Positions 33,301 to 47,200 of a stretch of DNA of 64,000 nt are shown in pieces (position 1 is the first letter of the stretch; each line of letters opens with the position of its first letter). The translations under genes were made by a program, and so were the position numbers. The DNA is from Acorus gramineus (taxonomy: Eukaryota > Streptophyta > Magnoliopsida > Acorales > Acoraceae): NCBI GenBank assembly GCA_030737835.1, contig JAUJYN010000013.1, positions 3,429,759 to 3,493,758 of the forward strand. The letters are read 5' to 3'. The notes under the pieces were generated by a model. That model had not been told where the DNA came from. It did no database searches and was given only the letters and a program-made list of their open reading frames with translations.

Positions 33301-34984
33301 GGGTCAACCAACTGTACAAGAAAGTGAAATCATTCATAGACAATGCCAGGCTAAACAGATAGTAAAATCTGTTATAATTCAAAAAAATAATCTTCCAGAC
33401 AGAATTTTACATCTTTTAAAAGACAGAAATAGAGGGAAGTTCCATAAAGCATTAAAATATGCCTTCATTCCTAAATGGGGTAAAAGTTATCTAAATTATA
33501 AACATAATGCTTCTCATCTTGTTTATAGCTCCACTAGCACCTTAGAGAATATTGTATAACAATCTGGTGGTTTTGTGTTTTTATGAAGCATGATTTGTGA
33601 AAGATAACTAAGAATATTGACAGGATAAGATTAAACCAGAAAATAAAACAAAACACTTATCCACAAAAAGGGGTGGGTGTTTTTACACATTCTCATGTAT
33701 AGTCCCATGTGCAATTCTGTACCAACGAGCATCATTGTTAAACAAAGCATGTAATTTTTCACTTTTTCGTATAATTGGTTCCATATAATTCTTTGGAGTA
33801 TGCTATACCATAAAATAACAAATCAAAGTATATCACAACCACAAGGGGCTATGTCTAACATTTCCCCCCCCCCAAAAAAAAAAAAAAATCTCTAACCATG
33901 TTCATAAAAAACCAACTAGGTTCGGATACATTAATATCCCTATCCTATTTTAAATAATTTGGATATGCATATTAATTTTTAGATTCAGAACTTCACAAAT
34001 CAGATACAAATATTTTTCGTATAATTGGTATGTCTAAATATGCACACTAATTTGGATGATCAAGTAATATATTAGAGAGACATGAGAATTAAAATCTACA
34101 CAGTAGTTATTTTAAAGTGTTATGATTGTGATTAATCATATAGGATAATAAATATGAACGATATGTAATACAAACATATATAATTTTATAACATATATTT
34201 CAGATCGAATACACTGATAGATATATGTATCCACACTCTTGGATATTTGAATATCATAAAATTTCTGATTTTTTCGTATACATATTCAAAGTAGATAGAG
34301 ATATTTTTCTGATAATTAACAAGCTTAACTCTCAAAAACTTCCAGACAAAAAAAATAAAAAACAACACAAAAGAAAAATAAAACAAACAAAATGAATTGA
34401 AACACAATCAACCAACACAAAACCCACAACCAATTGGGTCTGGATCCATTCAGGCATGGGTTTGGTCAGTACCACCAGTATCCAACTACACAGCTTATGA
34501 ATCAAGCTACAACCTTTTTGTTGGATACCTGTGTCACTCACCAATTAGATCCAAGCAGACCTGGATTTGGTGAGTACCATCAATATTTAATAAGAGAGTG
34601 ACACTTATATTTGACTGTGTAATTCAATTCATAGGCTGTGTAGCTCAATATTGATGGTATTGACCAAACCCAGCCTCCAACCAATTTGCATTGCCCAAAC
34701 CAATCAACGCATCTCTCACCCAAAAAAAAAAAAAACTCACTCACCAATGCTGGCTTATCGGGATGGCCGACGTCGGCGAGGAGGTAAGTGTAGGTCGACG
34801 ACTCCTTCTCGAACAGCTGCCGGAAGAGCAGCTTCGGCGATGCCTCCGCCAACTTCGCCTCGGAAAACGTGGCCATTGAAAATTGAAGAGTGGGAGGCTT
34901 CGGTGAGAGTGGGAGGGAACAGTATTGGGGGGAGAGAGTGGTTAGGATGCCGAGGAAGCTATGGAGGCGGCGGAGACAGAGCAT
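30356..34984 (-). CDS. ETHE1: ETHE1-type mitochondrial persulfide dioxygenase (metallo-beta-lactamase fold), 9 exons
   Basis: It oxidises glutathione persulfide to sulfite plus GSH in mitochondria, part of sulfide and cysteine breakdown. CDS exons on the minus strand: 34984-34745, 33311-33183, 33056-32949, 32787-32653, 31617-31576, 31473-31414, 31335-31282, 30583-30559 and 30444-30356. Together they make 293 residues, the usual plant length. The N-terminus ([18 protein letters not shown]) is rich in Arg, Leu and Ser, like a mitochondrial transit peptide; a second Met (MATFSEAK, residue 37) is an alternative start. Metal and fold motifs are THCHADH (110-115), PGHT (His166), FTGD (Asp191) and YPAHDY (His232). 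The C-terminus is [16 protein letters not shown]. Introns 3 and 5 have GC donors (GAG|GCAAGT, CAG|GCAAGG); the others are GT. Intron 1 (1.43 kb) carries a MITE. Confidence 0.93.
34436..34677. mobile_element. MITE in ETHE1 intron 1
   Basis: 242 bp with subterminal inverted words TGGGTTTGGTCAGTACCACC and its mirror TATTGACCAAACCC near the right end. The flanks CAACCAATT at 34427-34435 and 34678-34686 form a 9-bp TSD. Layout and vocabulary (GGATCC, GGTCAGTACC, TATCCAA) relate it to the family at 5547-5863. Confidence 0.75.
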
Positions 34985-34994
34985 TCTGTAAGTG

Positions 34995-35035
34995 CACGTG
35001 GGGTGTATATATATATCCACGCATTTGTTATATAA
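34995..35035 (-). promoter_or_regulatory. Core promoter candidates of ETHE1: TATA and G-box
   Basis: On the minus strand TTATATAA lies at about 35028-35035 and a palindromic G-box CACGTG at 34995-35000, just before the ATG at 34984. If this TATA is used, the 5' UTR is only some 20 nt. A second TATATATATA lies at about 35006-35016. The G-box suggests bZIP or bHLH control; this is inference. Confidence 0.4.
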
Positions 35036-35036
35036 T

Positions 35037-37209
35037 GCTTTTTTTAATTTTGTTCTCTTATCTTTTCGAATAGGATTTGTTTGTTATTGTTGTTGATGGG
35101 CGCCCCTGGTTTTGCCTTGGGGATGTTGTTGGCGGTTGGACTACCCTTTGTACAATTTGCATTGATCCTTCAAATTGAAATTGTTGTGTTCCTCTTGCAT
35201 TTGGATCACTTTGTGGATGAACTATTACTATTATGACTCATGAAATGTCTTGCGAAGGACATTAATCCAATTTATTTAGTCACTTTCTTGTTAGGGTCAA
35301 TTAAGAGATTGAGAGACGACAACTCTAGGTTTTCTCCGGGATAGATAAATCAAGGCTGAGGTAATCTTTCCAATTCGATCATAAGATCAGTCATAGGAGA
35401 TCTCTCCGATATCATAAAAAAAAAAAATAATAATAAAGAAGGCATGCGGTGGGGGGGGTCATGTTGATATGAAATTAATCTTTTTCACTGTATATTTAGT
35501 TAATTTTAGGTCTTTGGTTTTTTTAAAAAAAATGATAAAAGTTCTTATATCCATAATGGTTTCGACTTCACTTTTTCATAGAGTGAGGTTAGGAAAATGA
35601 AATAAAAAATCCATACATTCACATATTTTTATAGTTGATCATATATGTAGACGTCACGTTATCTAATACAATATATAAAATCTTTAATAGAGTATATACT
35701 TCGTATATTTTTAAAAACTTTAAACTCGTGTTTAATCAACAAAAATTACAGTAAGCTAGGATGACTAAGTACACTATTTTTCATGAACAAAATACATGCA
35801 TTTAATTATATTTTAAAAATATATATAATTTATTAGACATATACATTTATTTATGTTTTTTGAAAAAATTCATAACATATGCGAGACTGAAAAAACAAAT
35901 ACATCAATGATTGTTGCTTACGTTTTGCATATGATAAATAAGTGGTTTTACAAGGTGGATTTATATATATATAAATTAATGCACTGACAACCACTTGTGT
36001 TCATATTAATCTGCTTTGAGTTTCTTTATCCTTATCATAGAGGATCAACATATATAGTACATATATTATATAAATTGACACCAAAAAAAAAAAATGTATA
36101 GTACATAAATCAGTACACATCATGCTATGTGTGGGGTGACAAGTTGCCGATTTTAAAAGAGGTGAAATCTATGGGCGATGTGCTGATGAGTCAGATCAAT
36201 GTAGTTGCTTTAGAATTTGGGGGCAATTTGAGACAAAGTGATTCATTAAATTTTTCCTCAATTAATAACCATTTGAGCTTGTTTTGGACTTAAATTCTAA
36301 ACATTTCGAGGTGGGCAAGTGTGGCACGGGTTTTATTTAAAGATCTATTGTTTAAAAGATCCTTTTCTCACTAATACCAAATACAGTATAGTGAATGGTT
36401 AATTGGATTGTAGGGACAGTCCAAATGGTGTTAGAATAGCTATTTTTACAGTTGCTAAAAAAAAACTATTTTTACAGTTCCAATGTTGATAGATACATGA
36501 AACAAGGTCCTCATTGTCATCGAGCATATGATTTATCTAACCAGTGAAGGTATGTATGTAATTAGTTAGACAAATACATATCTTAAAATTTTTCAAACTA
36601 CATTGAAATTATAAAAGTAACAGTGAAAATGACTGCCTCTAGCATTTTCTATGTTCGATGTTATTTGAAATGATTTGGTAATTAGTTCCCGTTTTTCAAA
36701 ATAGCTCGAGGGTTATCAGTGTATTTCTTGTAAACACTCCACGTTGGGGATGAGGTCCAGCTACTCTTGTTACCTAATTTGCCACTTGTGCACAGGTTTG
36801 GATTTTTTCTTTTTCCTTTTTTTTTGGTATTTGGATCTTATTTGATTTTTATCATGCCAATGTGGGGTTCACATTTCATCATGAAGAGTTTGAAAAGTGA
36901 GTATTAATCATAAAATATGGGTAACTAGTTAGAGTTTGATTCAATTCAGTTTAATTTGATTTTTTAAAACGTGAAATCAAATCCAAACAAAATTAGATCG
37001 GTTTATTAATTTCTCTAACTATAATCGAACCAAACCAAATAAATATTAATCTAGAATCCTAAAAAAAAAAAAAATCAATTTGAATCGGTTTATATTTAAT
37101 TTTATTTATTCAAGTTGCATCCCTAGAGGACGGATGTGATGTCCTTATTGTCTTTGTTGTTTTTTATTTTGATAAATATAAAAATTTATTAATTCTCTAA
37201 AAAAAAAAT
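35037..37209. other. AT-rich intergenic DNA
   Basis: No gene that I can support. There is a short direct duplication of CTATTTTTACAGTT at about 36439 and 36467, and otherwise homopolymer and AT-rich tracts. Confidence 0.55.
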
Positions 37210-37218
37210 ACAACTCTT

Positions 37219-37519
37219 TACTTTTTTTTTTTCCAGAAAAAGATAATTCATAGTATCAAAACATCAGCTGGTACAAAATAGTCCAAATCAAAATACATGA
37301 AAAAAAAGACAAGAGTAAAAGATTGAGAGAAACGAAAAAAACACCCGTAGCAGGAAAAGAAGTTCAGGCCAAAGAGACATTGATATGCCAATACACGAGT
37401 GCCACCACTGTGACATGGAGCTCCCACGACCTCCCCCCCAAAGCAGGGAGGATGTCGCACCCCCGCGCCCTAAGCCCAATTGGTTATACAAGCTCAAAAA
37501 AAAAAAAAAAAAAAGAATC
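37219..37519 (-). mobile_element. 5'-truncated LINE 3' end, antisense
   Basis: On the minus strand the segment ends in an A-run (plus-strand T-run at about 37222-37233) and contains a T-rich 3' UTR (GTTTTTTTCGTTTCTCTC, then TTGTACCAGC) typical of plant LINE tails. The flanking ACAACTCTT words at about 37210-37218 and 37520-37528 look like a TSD. A second A/T run at 37496-37514 sits at the other junction. Confidence 0.6.
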
Positions 37520-37528
37520 ACAACTCTT

Positions 37529-38081
37529 AACAAGGATAATATTACATGGATCCTCAGTTGTCCTCCCGCATGCAGTCTACACATTTTTTTTCAATATACT
37601 TCATGCAGTAAAGCATTTACTTTCATAAAAATAAAATATATATTCCAATAAATTATATGAATCAACTTATAAAAAAAAGAAAAATTACATCATTCATTTC
37701 GCAAAGTATACATCTTGTTGTAAATATTACTCACTCCATGGGAGACCACAAATAAAGATGTCACAACAACACACCCTTCTTTGCAAACAAGAGCTTCAAT
37801 GTTACAAAGAAACCATTCAAACTCGAAATTGAAAAACTTTTATTCAAACCTGTCTGATACGCATTAACAACCGATCCAAAATGGCATTCTTTAAAAAAGA
37901 TTAATGTGAGCACATCAATATTCAAAAGTTTGGTCCATCTCTCAGCATTAGTAAGCATGAAATGGAAGCACCTCCTCTCCCTTCACAGCCAATGATTCAT
38001 GATTCTTTTCTTTGTTCCTTTAAATGAAAAGACCAGTTGGTTCTGCATTCATAACCAAATCAATGTTAGCCAAACCTTCCC
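37529..38081. other. AT-rich DNA, possible 3' UTR of the gene fragment at 38082
   Basis: No coding sequence or repeat recognised. Confidence 0.45.
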
Positions 38082-38681
38082 TTATTCATGGTTTTCAACA
38101 GCCACCTTTTTATGATCAATTTTTTTGGGAGAGATTGGAGGTCTTGTTGTTGCACATGATGCGCTGCAAAGAAGCCAGAAAACATGTTATGCTTTAAGCC
38201 TAACCTTCACATGCAAGCATAAGACATGCCGATGCATGTGTTTATCTGAAATTTCACTATTTCAAATCCTATCAATGTAAAAAATTCAGCTTAAACTTAT
38301 GCATATGTTCTGCCTATTATGTTTGTATAATTATGTGACTTTTATGAATTTCACTAGTGTACTCTCTTTATGTGAGTGCATGACCTTGGGTGTAAAAATA
38401 TTCAGGGATTGGAAAGCAACTTATTAATTTAGGAAACAAGTTGCACTAATGAGATTTCAATTATAATATGGCATTCAAAATTTAGATTTGGGAGCTCAAT
38501 TATCTTAGTTGTTACCACTACAGCAAGCCCTTAGACACCCAAAAGGTGAACATAATGTGGAAAAATATCGTGTCGCGAATTGAAATATTGAAAAATGAAA
38601 AGAAACATACAGTCACAAAAATAAAAGAAGAGATTTACATGATTCGGCAAAGATTGACTTGAAAATCATCTACAGTTCCAA
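38082..38681 (-). CDS. Unrecognised gene: two 3'-terminal exons
   Basis: Two short minus-strand exons join in phase. Exon 38681-38639 (43 nt) has acceptor TTGTTTCAG and donor GTAAAT. Exon 38163-38082 (82 nt) has acceptor TTCTTTGCAG and ends at TAA. The joined tail reads GTVDDFQVNLCRI, then IASCATTRPPISPKKIDH and KKVAVENHE. I do not recognise the family. Further coding-like minus-strand pieces lie upstream, but I could not join them: QVHNTSPSVQASGSKDV at about 39330-39400 and WTKDSTPESIGEERATLP at about 39200-39270. Good splice signals and phase agreement argue for a real or recently real gene; short length keeps confidence low. Confidence 0.3.
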
Positions 38682-38699
38682 CTGAAACAACCACCAAAT

Positions 38700-40530
38700 T
38701 AAAAAGTTATCTGCAATGTGTTTTTCATGATCAATTCATAGAAATCAACCAACAAAAAAAACAAAGAAAGAGATAAACACCTCATAGAAAGCAAGAAATC
38801 ATGATTGGATGGATCCAAACCCAAATATATTAAGGCCATCTCATCAACAACAAAAAAAGAATACAATGCTAAAACACATTGAAGAAGTTCCATAAAATGG
38901 TCTAATCTTTGAAAAGAAGCATATAATCACTACTCCATTAAGGCTTTTATATAATTTAAACATAGAAAAGCCAATAACAAATGCAACACTTTTTTTTTTT
39001 AACAAAATGCAGCTTCTCCACGAACTATTAACAAGCAAAAACAAGTAGATACATAAATCCATTCATAGAATTGAATGTTCAGGACTTCAGAAAACCATTC
39101 CTTGGTATAGTAAATTAAATAACTTGTTTATAATAATATCTCAAGTCTTTTTAGATCATAATAAAAAACAAACCAGCTAAAGATTGAATTAGCACTGAAT
39201 CACATCTTATCAGGTTGGCAGAGTTGCCCTCTCTTCACCAATTGATTCTGGGGTGGAGTCTTTAGTCCAAGCAGGGAAAAAAAACAATTACCTATAAAAA
39301 TAAATAAAAAGAATTCGTCATAATCCTTGAAATGCTTGCTTCACATCTTTGCTCCCAGAAGCCTGAACAGATGGAGATGTATTGTGAACCTGTCCTAAAA
39401 TCACAGGCAAATCACAGTTACTCAAAAGTTCGTATGGTAATCTTTCTCTAAATTTCACTCCCCTTCAGCAGCCAGAAAATAATGATAACTTTTATCAACT
39501 CCAACTGGAAAAAAAAAAATGCAAATAAATAATCTAGATCTTGCTGATACCAGTGAAAGTATTAAAAAAAAATAGATAAACAGAATATAAATAAATAAAA
39601 CAAATATATAAACCTGCACAAGAACAAAAACTCAACTTCAAAACTCCTAAATTTTTTATTCCTGTATATGTTTCAAAACACAGATTGATTTAGTTCATTA
39701 ATTTCCAGTAAGACAAACATAAGTACCTGAAATATATGAAAAAAAAATGTGTAAAAGAACATATATCACAAGCAGATTTTCTCTGAAGTACTGAATTAAA
39801 AAAAAAAAAAAAAAATTCATAATAAAAATACTCATACAACTGGAAGCAGTAAAGCACACATCAACCAAAGACTACCACCCAATTTTCAGTAACTGAGGCT
39901 ACAAAGCCACCTCTCTCTCTCTATAAATGCAAATATGTGTTCATATTCATGGTGGTGGTATTTGAATCAAAATCTTGCCCTTGACCACGCAGCCTAGAAC
40001 ATGACCAGCGCATGGGGGTCCAAGCCTACCTTGGTATATATGGAATCCAAAATATATCTTTGTTGCTCTTCTCACCATGCTTTATCAACTATGTTGGTAG
40101 GCCAGTACTCCGATGCGGTGTTTATGAAAGGGTTGCGCGGTCTTGAGCAAGATTTTGCTGGTTGCACCATCATCGTGAACAACAAGGGATAACCCCAAAA
40201 AGAGAAATATTTTTATATATGGTAGTAGAGATTGATCATAAAAAGTGGAGGTTGAACAAAGTATAGATCAAGTGCAAAGACAAGAAGATCTCTATTATTC
40301 ATGAAGAAGAAGAGAACAAGACATCAACTCTATCATAGGAAGAAGGAACTTCTTTGTGCATCATAGTTTATGTTGCATTTATAGAGTTATAAAAAGAAAC
40401 CATAGTGTAGTGAGAAGAAATACAGAAATACTTTTTTCGTACTTAAAGTGATAAATCCGCACCTAATCATTGTTCATGTTGATATTAAGTAGAAATTACA
40501 CAAAAAAATTAAATTCACAAATGGTTTTTA
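38700..40530. other. Region with unassigned coding-like minus-strand pieces
   Basis: Possible upstream exons of the gene fragment at 38082-38681 lie at 39200-39530. A stretch at 39996-40189 is less AT-rich and open on the plus strand for 63 residues from an ATG at 40001, but resembles no family I know. Confidence 0.3.
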
Positions 40531-40544
40531 TAAATATATATATA

Positions 40545-40606
<62 letters not shown>
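40531..40606. repeat. (TA)n microsatellite
   Basis: Nearly pure TA dinucleotide over about 75 bp with two one-base phase shifts. Confidence 0.9.
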
Positions 40607-40607
<1 letters not shown>

Positions 40608-41366
40608 ATATCGGAGACCCTCTGTGACTGACCTTACGGTCGAACTAGAAAGGCTACCTCTGTCTGTTTGTTCTGATCCCACAAAATATTCTTTCAAATA
40701 ATCACCAACAAACAGGTGGGTAAGTCAACGCGAAGACTCGAATCCTGAACCTATCGATAACTATAAATATTTGTTATTCAAGCTCGCCCTCTTTATCGTA
40801 TTATAATGAATTCATGTAACTTAATTTTCCATAAAAAGCATTGGAGGGGAACATATATCACTTTTTTTCCAATAAATAAGAAAGAGGGGAAGAAAGAAGA
40901 AAAATGTAATTAAGAACAATCATTCCTGTTATTTTTTTTCTTCTTGTAATACATGAAAAAATTTGAGGTGGGTTTGTTTGAGAGAAGGGGATGGTGTTTG
41001 GGTCGTTACGAAGCATTTAAGTTGTTATCAGTTATCACTGCTTCATTTGTCTGAAACCTGAACTCCTTTATTCACAGCCTTAAATTGATGTACCTCTAAT
41101 GGTATAAATCAACATGTACTTGTCTCGAACTGCTAAATACGTTTTTTTAATTAGTAAGCATATGCGCCACATCTCTCAAGGACCTAGGACTGCCTCTCAA
41201 TTTGAAATCCCTATTTACTTTATTGATCTCGTAATGGGATAAGTGATGGGGGTGAGAGTTAATTGTGAAGGTAAGTGATGGGATAAAGGATAATTGTGGA
41301 GATAAATAGGGGATAACAACTTATCCTGTTTGATGTTAAAACAAATCAGGAAAAAGTGGAGGGGGG
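40607..41366. other. Intergenic DNA
   Basis: Nothing supportable. Confidence 0.5.
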
Positions 41367-41697
41367 GAGGACAGCTTGTAATATATGAAACAATTATCTC
41401 TATTTTGAAATAAAAATGAAAATTTTTTGTTTCACCTAAAATCTAGAATAATATTTATTTCTACTTTTTGTCTTAATTTTGACAATGTAAATAAATAAAA
41501 AATTGATGAATTTTTTATCCCTTAAAAAAGGGAGGACAACTTGTAATATATGAAACAGTTGTCCCTATTTTGAAATAAAAATAGAAATTTTTTGTTTCAC
41601 CTAAAATCTAGAATAATATTTATCACTACTTTTTACCTCAATTTTGACAATGTAAATAAAGAAAAAAATGATGAATTTTTTATCCCTTAAAAATATG
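41367..41697. repeat. 165-bp tandem duplication
   Basis: Two adjacent copies start at 41367 (GAGGACAGCTTGTAATATAT) and 41532 (GAGGACAACTTGTAATATAT). Both run through TTTCACCTAAAATCTAG and end TTTTTTATCCCTTAAAAA, with about a dozen differences. Confidence 0.85.
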
Positions 41698-44289
41698 ACA
41701 ATTTATCCTTAAAACCTTAATCCCTTGTTAAACTAGTCGTACGTAAGTTGAAAATGGAGCATTGCCACATGTAGCTTTTTTTCAATCTTATTTCACCTAT
41801 ACATGTATTAACGAGATATATATTTTGTTACAAATGTTTTTACATTTTCTGTAAATGAATTCAAATTTATTGTATATATTTCATTTTTAATAAGAATATA
41901 TATATTATTATCTTATATATATTACTATTTTAAAAAAATCAGAGTAGATACATATTATAAATGAGACTGAAAAAAAAGATTGTACGTTACTTTATTCTTG
42001 GAACATGGTTGATTATGCTTAAGCGGGAGTACATGTGTTTCCAAATGTCTCAAATGGTCATAGTTGTTTTTTAGAAAAACTAAACAAAGTTTTAGTTCTA
42101 TGAAGATTTTTTAAAAAAAAAACTTTCTAAATGTCTAACAAATATGTACTTTTTTAAAAAACAATTTTAATTAAAAAATTATTTTTCAAATGAATTTAAA
42201 AAATGTTTCCAAATTGAGAGGGGGAACCTGCATTGTGTTGAAAAGATGGTCATCAATGGAACAGAGTTGTCCTTGCATGTGTTCCAACTTTTTTTTTTTT
42301 TTGTTTTCTGGGTCACATTCACTTTTATGGCCCTGCAGGTTGAAGGAGAGGGTGGCCTTGCCAGGCCTCCCTACAAAGGAAGATTGCCTGATTGATATAT
42401 GGAGCTTTGGAAGCTGCATCACTGTGCAAAAGTGATCCTATTTTAATGATATAATGAATAAAATTTATACAATGCATGTTCTTTATTATTTGAATTAAAT
42501 TTAAGGGGGGTTAACAATGACGAACAACAAAGCCTATGCGGAATAACCAAGAAGAAAAGGGAATAGAGAAAAAAATTCTTGTTTTGCAAGACAAATTATG
42601 ATAGATACATTTGAATAACTTAGCATAAGCCCTAACAACTATTCCAGGAGGGTTGAAAATACTTATGTGAGTTATTTATGTCAGTAGATAAAAATATAAT
42701 TTTATGTTATTTAGAAAATAAATTTCACTTACTATTGTCACGCACATTTGAAAAATGTCACATTCATCATACTATACAAACATCTCTCACATATATTTTT
42801 AAATACAAATAATTTATTCAAAGGTAGAGTTGATGCTGGAGCATTTACCACACTCATCATTCCCACCCAATCCTCCAAATGGCATTGAAGTATTGACTAA
42901 GTGGTTATTGATTTGATCACTTTTTTCTTGGTAATTGATAGAGTTGGCATTTTCAAGTTTTATTAGCCTTGGAAGTTGTGTTTTATTTTAGTCATTATTT
43001 TGTAACTTGTATTGCTCCATTCCCATATATTGAAATTTGAACTATTATTATTCCATGACATGAGAATTGGACAAATCAACATAGAACTTGTAGTCTTTAA
43101 TGAGGCATGTCTCCTCTCTTTGCCTATCTAAACTCCGAAAAATGAATGAAAATACAACTCGAGTTTAAATCTTTTCTACAAAGTGAGCATATGAGTAACC
43201 AATTTTAAGTGCCTACTACTTCCTCTTATCTTGCTTCTTATGAACACCTTGTGAGCAAGTCGAAGGTGAAAAAAAACTTCTCTTATCTTCTCTCATTGAT
43301 CGATGGTCCATAGGAGGTGGTAAGCGTCCTCTCACCTCTACGTTTGACCGGATTGATCTGATTGGAGTGACAAGAATATCTTTCATATCCTAGAGATATT
43401 CTCTTATCAAGAGTTGTCATTTAAATTATCATAAACTCTTATCCATATTTAATCCAAACAAACAAAACAATAATTTTTATGATGATTTCCCATGAGTAAC
43501 ACAAAAAATTCAAACAAAAAATTGATTATTATGCATAGATAGTATCTACTCTAGTATAGCTATCGGACGAGAATAATTCTATTCCTCACCCCAAATGGAG
43601 GGTTAGGAGTGAAATCCCAGAGCGAAGCCTTAAAAAAAACTCACTGTTTGGCATCAAGTGTTCATGTTCTCTTCTCTGTTCACCTACAAATCGAAAAAAA
43701 AAAGTTACCACTGGTATTCTTGGCATTCATGGATGAATGTAGAGGGAGGAGGGGCTTGTTTGTATGTACCCCTATTTACTGTTGCTGTATGAGTACTGGT
43801 TTGATTCATGCTTTGATTGTGGTGAATCCATCATGCATGTTTGGTTTGGGTGATTAATGTTTGCCATATGGGGTTGGTTGATGATTGAGTCCACTTTGAA
43901 TGTTGTGAGAGAGATCACTTATTTGAGCTGCATTCAATCGCTGCTTCACTCCTCTGCAGCTTCTACTTATCATTTTGAAGGGACCACTGCTGAATGCTGA
44001 TGGCCTTTTTGGTATAAATGAGACATCAAAGAGGTGATGGACAAGTTTTGATGGAGGGTGAATATGGAAAATGTAAAACTCAGTCCACCCATACCTTTTT
44101 TAAACCATATATTTTAATAATGAAATCACATTTTTTTCAATAAAAAAGAACATATATGTATTAAATTTATATATTTTTGCGTTTTTCATAACATAGAATA
44201 CATTAACAATGTGGAGTATACATTGTATTAAACAATTTCATATATTATATTAACGATATGACAATTATAAACAAGATTTAAAAATAGAC
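41698..44289. other. AT-rich intergenic DNA
   Basis: A less AT-rich island at 42210-42430 is open on both strands for about 80 residues. It has no motif or splice support and I do not call it a gene. The rest holds nothing recognisable. Confidence 0.45.
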
Positions 44290-44292
44290 TAA

Positions 44293-47200
44293 CCCCCCGT
44301 TTGCCAACTGACATAAACAATGAATAGGGGAGAATAACAGTAGAATAGCCCTTATTCGCTGTTTGTTTGGGGCGGATAAACCCTGATAGCAATGCCTGGA
44401 TAAACTAGCATAAGGCCTGATAACAATTCTAATAAAATGAAGAATAGCTTATCAGGGCTTATCTATTCCTGAGAATAAAAATACCCTTCACCATCATTAC
44501 AAAAAAATTCTCTCACTTACTTTAACAAACCCCAATGATATACCCATATTATATTTCCACCATCTAATCAGTGGACCACTCCATCCAAAATAGATCACGA
44601 TCGTCCAAAATATAAAAAAAAAAAGCCAATTCATCCTGATCGTCCAAAGTCCCCACTCAAAAATACCAGATGCTGCCACGTGTACTCCTAGTCCCATCAA
44701 AAGAAATACAAAAACCCACTTTCGTTTCTATTCTTCCCCACCGACTTCATCTTCTTCACTGCTTCTCCTCTGAAAACAAAAAAACCCTACCGACTGTTTG
44801 GAGCGATCTTCACCATGTCCGTCTCGTGAAGGGCGGCGTCCGGTCCACTGATCAACCTTCAGTAGTATTTCATTTTTGCAATTTATATTAGTGATGCTTT
44901 ATCAATTCCTAAGGAATTTATCCACAGCTAGCATTTTTTTTTTTTGTTAGGTCCTGGAGAAGCTCCATGCATGATCTGATTTTCAAATATGGAAGTTATT
45001 TAAATACCACAGATGGAGATCATGGATTTTATGAGATGTGATTGGCGAAGTTGCACGGGTGAAATAAATATAATATATGAAAACATAAAAGAAAATTGTT
45101 GTAAAATTTTTTTGACTAATAATGTGGAAAATTATTTATTTAAAAAAATGGTGTGGAAACGATAATATATATTAGTCTAAATTTTTTGTAAATGAAACTA
45201 ATTTCTTTTGTATGTTTAATTTATATATGCGTATCAAAGAATATTTTATATTAAGATTATCAAAGTTGCAAATTTTTGGTGAAATAAATGACCGAGGTAG
45301 TAGTAACTGATTGTTTGGAATGAGTTTGTTACTCTTTTATACTCATTTCTTATTTAGAATGTGAATGCCATGGTAGTTCTTATGATCTATTTATAATGTG
45401 AATGCTAAGGTTATAAATAGAATAATTGTATCTGAAATGTTAAATTCATATAAGCCTGAAAAGATAAGATGTTGAACGAAAAAAGTGTACAAAGTTATTT
45501 GGGTGCGGGTGCATTTTAGACATATTGCATTCTCTTGTTCAATATTTGATGCTGAGCAGAATTTTAAAGTTGAAAAAATTATTTTAACTCCCTTGTTCAA
45601 TATTAGATTTTAGACATATGGACCCTATTATACTCAATATAAAAATTGCCATATAACACATATAAGCAAATTAAATGAAGCAATGTATAAAATGCCTAGG
45701 ATTATTTGGTACCCACTGAAAAAGATTGATATTGGCAGTATAATTTGTTAATAATTCAAAGTCATTTTATTAGATAAGAATAATATTTTAATTTATTACT
45801 ATTTATGACCAACTGATTGGGTAAATTTAATTAGCTCATAACCCATAATTGGAATCATTACAAAGCAAATGGAATCAACACTAAGCATACATAGAGTAAT
45901 TGTAAAACATATTTGAAGGTCTACCATAAAATATTACATAAGATGGACGGTTCAGATTTAATTTCATTCATCATGTTCTTGACATATATCTATCAACGTT
46001 ATCCAAACAACAACTTATATTTTCAATATTAAATTAAATGAAGGCTTATATAAGAATGCTAGTGTTATTTGGTACAACAACAATATTGACAATGTTACTT
46101 GTGTAATAAAATCTATCAATTTTATGGACAACCTATGATTTATATATATTTTTCTATTTATGATCAAGTCATTGAGTAAATATAATTAAATTGATATAAG
46201 ATAATTACAATCACCATAAAGCATTTGGAATCACCAATGAATACATAGATTAGTTGTAAAAAATATATAAAGGCCCACCATAAAATATTATATAAGATGG
46301 ACCGTTCAGATTTAATTACACTCATGATGGACTGATTTATATTCATCAATTACACCAAACATAAAAATATATTCCAGGGGCAAAGTTGACATTTTAAAAA
46401 TAATAACTCCTTATCCATCCCTTATCAACCATTTATCCACAGTTTATTCTAGGTCAACCAAACACCAAAAATCTGCATTTTACGTTTCCCAATAAGAATA
46501 AATAAGAATAACAAAAAATGCAACCAAACACAGATAGGCCTATTCTGCCAAACACTAATATTTATCCCAGTATAACTATCAGGGCTGAATAACGCAATTC
46601 CACTTCCCAACCCGTTTGCCAACTGACATAAACAGTGAATAGAGGAGAATAACAGTAGAATAATCCTTATTCGCTGTTTGTTTGACGTGGATAAACTCCG
46701 ATAGTTATGTCAGGATAAGTTAGCATAAGGCCTGATAACAATTCTAATAAAATGTGAGAATAGCTTATCAGGACTTATCTATTCCCGAGAATAAAAATAC
46801 CCTCCACTATCATTACTAAAAAATTTCTCACATAGTTTATCAAACCCCAATGATGGATCTCTATTTAATCTGCACCGTCTGATTGGTGGATCTCCCCACT
46901 TATGTTCGATCAGGACCATTGAAATTATATAAAAAATGTTACATTCATCTGGACCGTGTAAAATAAATTTTCAAAAACATCATCTTGCTACACGTGTCAC
47001 AGTCCTCATCAAATGGGGGTTAATCCCGTCAAGCCACCCCTTCATCGGTTAGTCACCTATCAAGTAGTGACACATGGACTCAATAAATGCAATAAATGTG
47101 AGCATTAGAGGGGTGTGAAATGGACCCACACAGTAACAGTGAACATTTATTTTTATTTTTTTTACTTATCCCATTTTTTTTATATTACTTTTTTCAATCA

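Noticed and set aside
42186..42435. About 80-residue open frames on both strands
   Set aside because: No motif, splice or family evidence.
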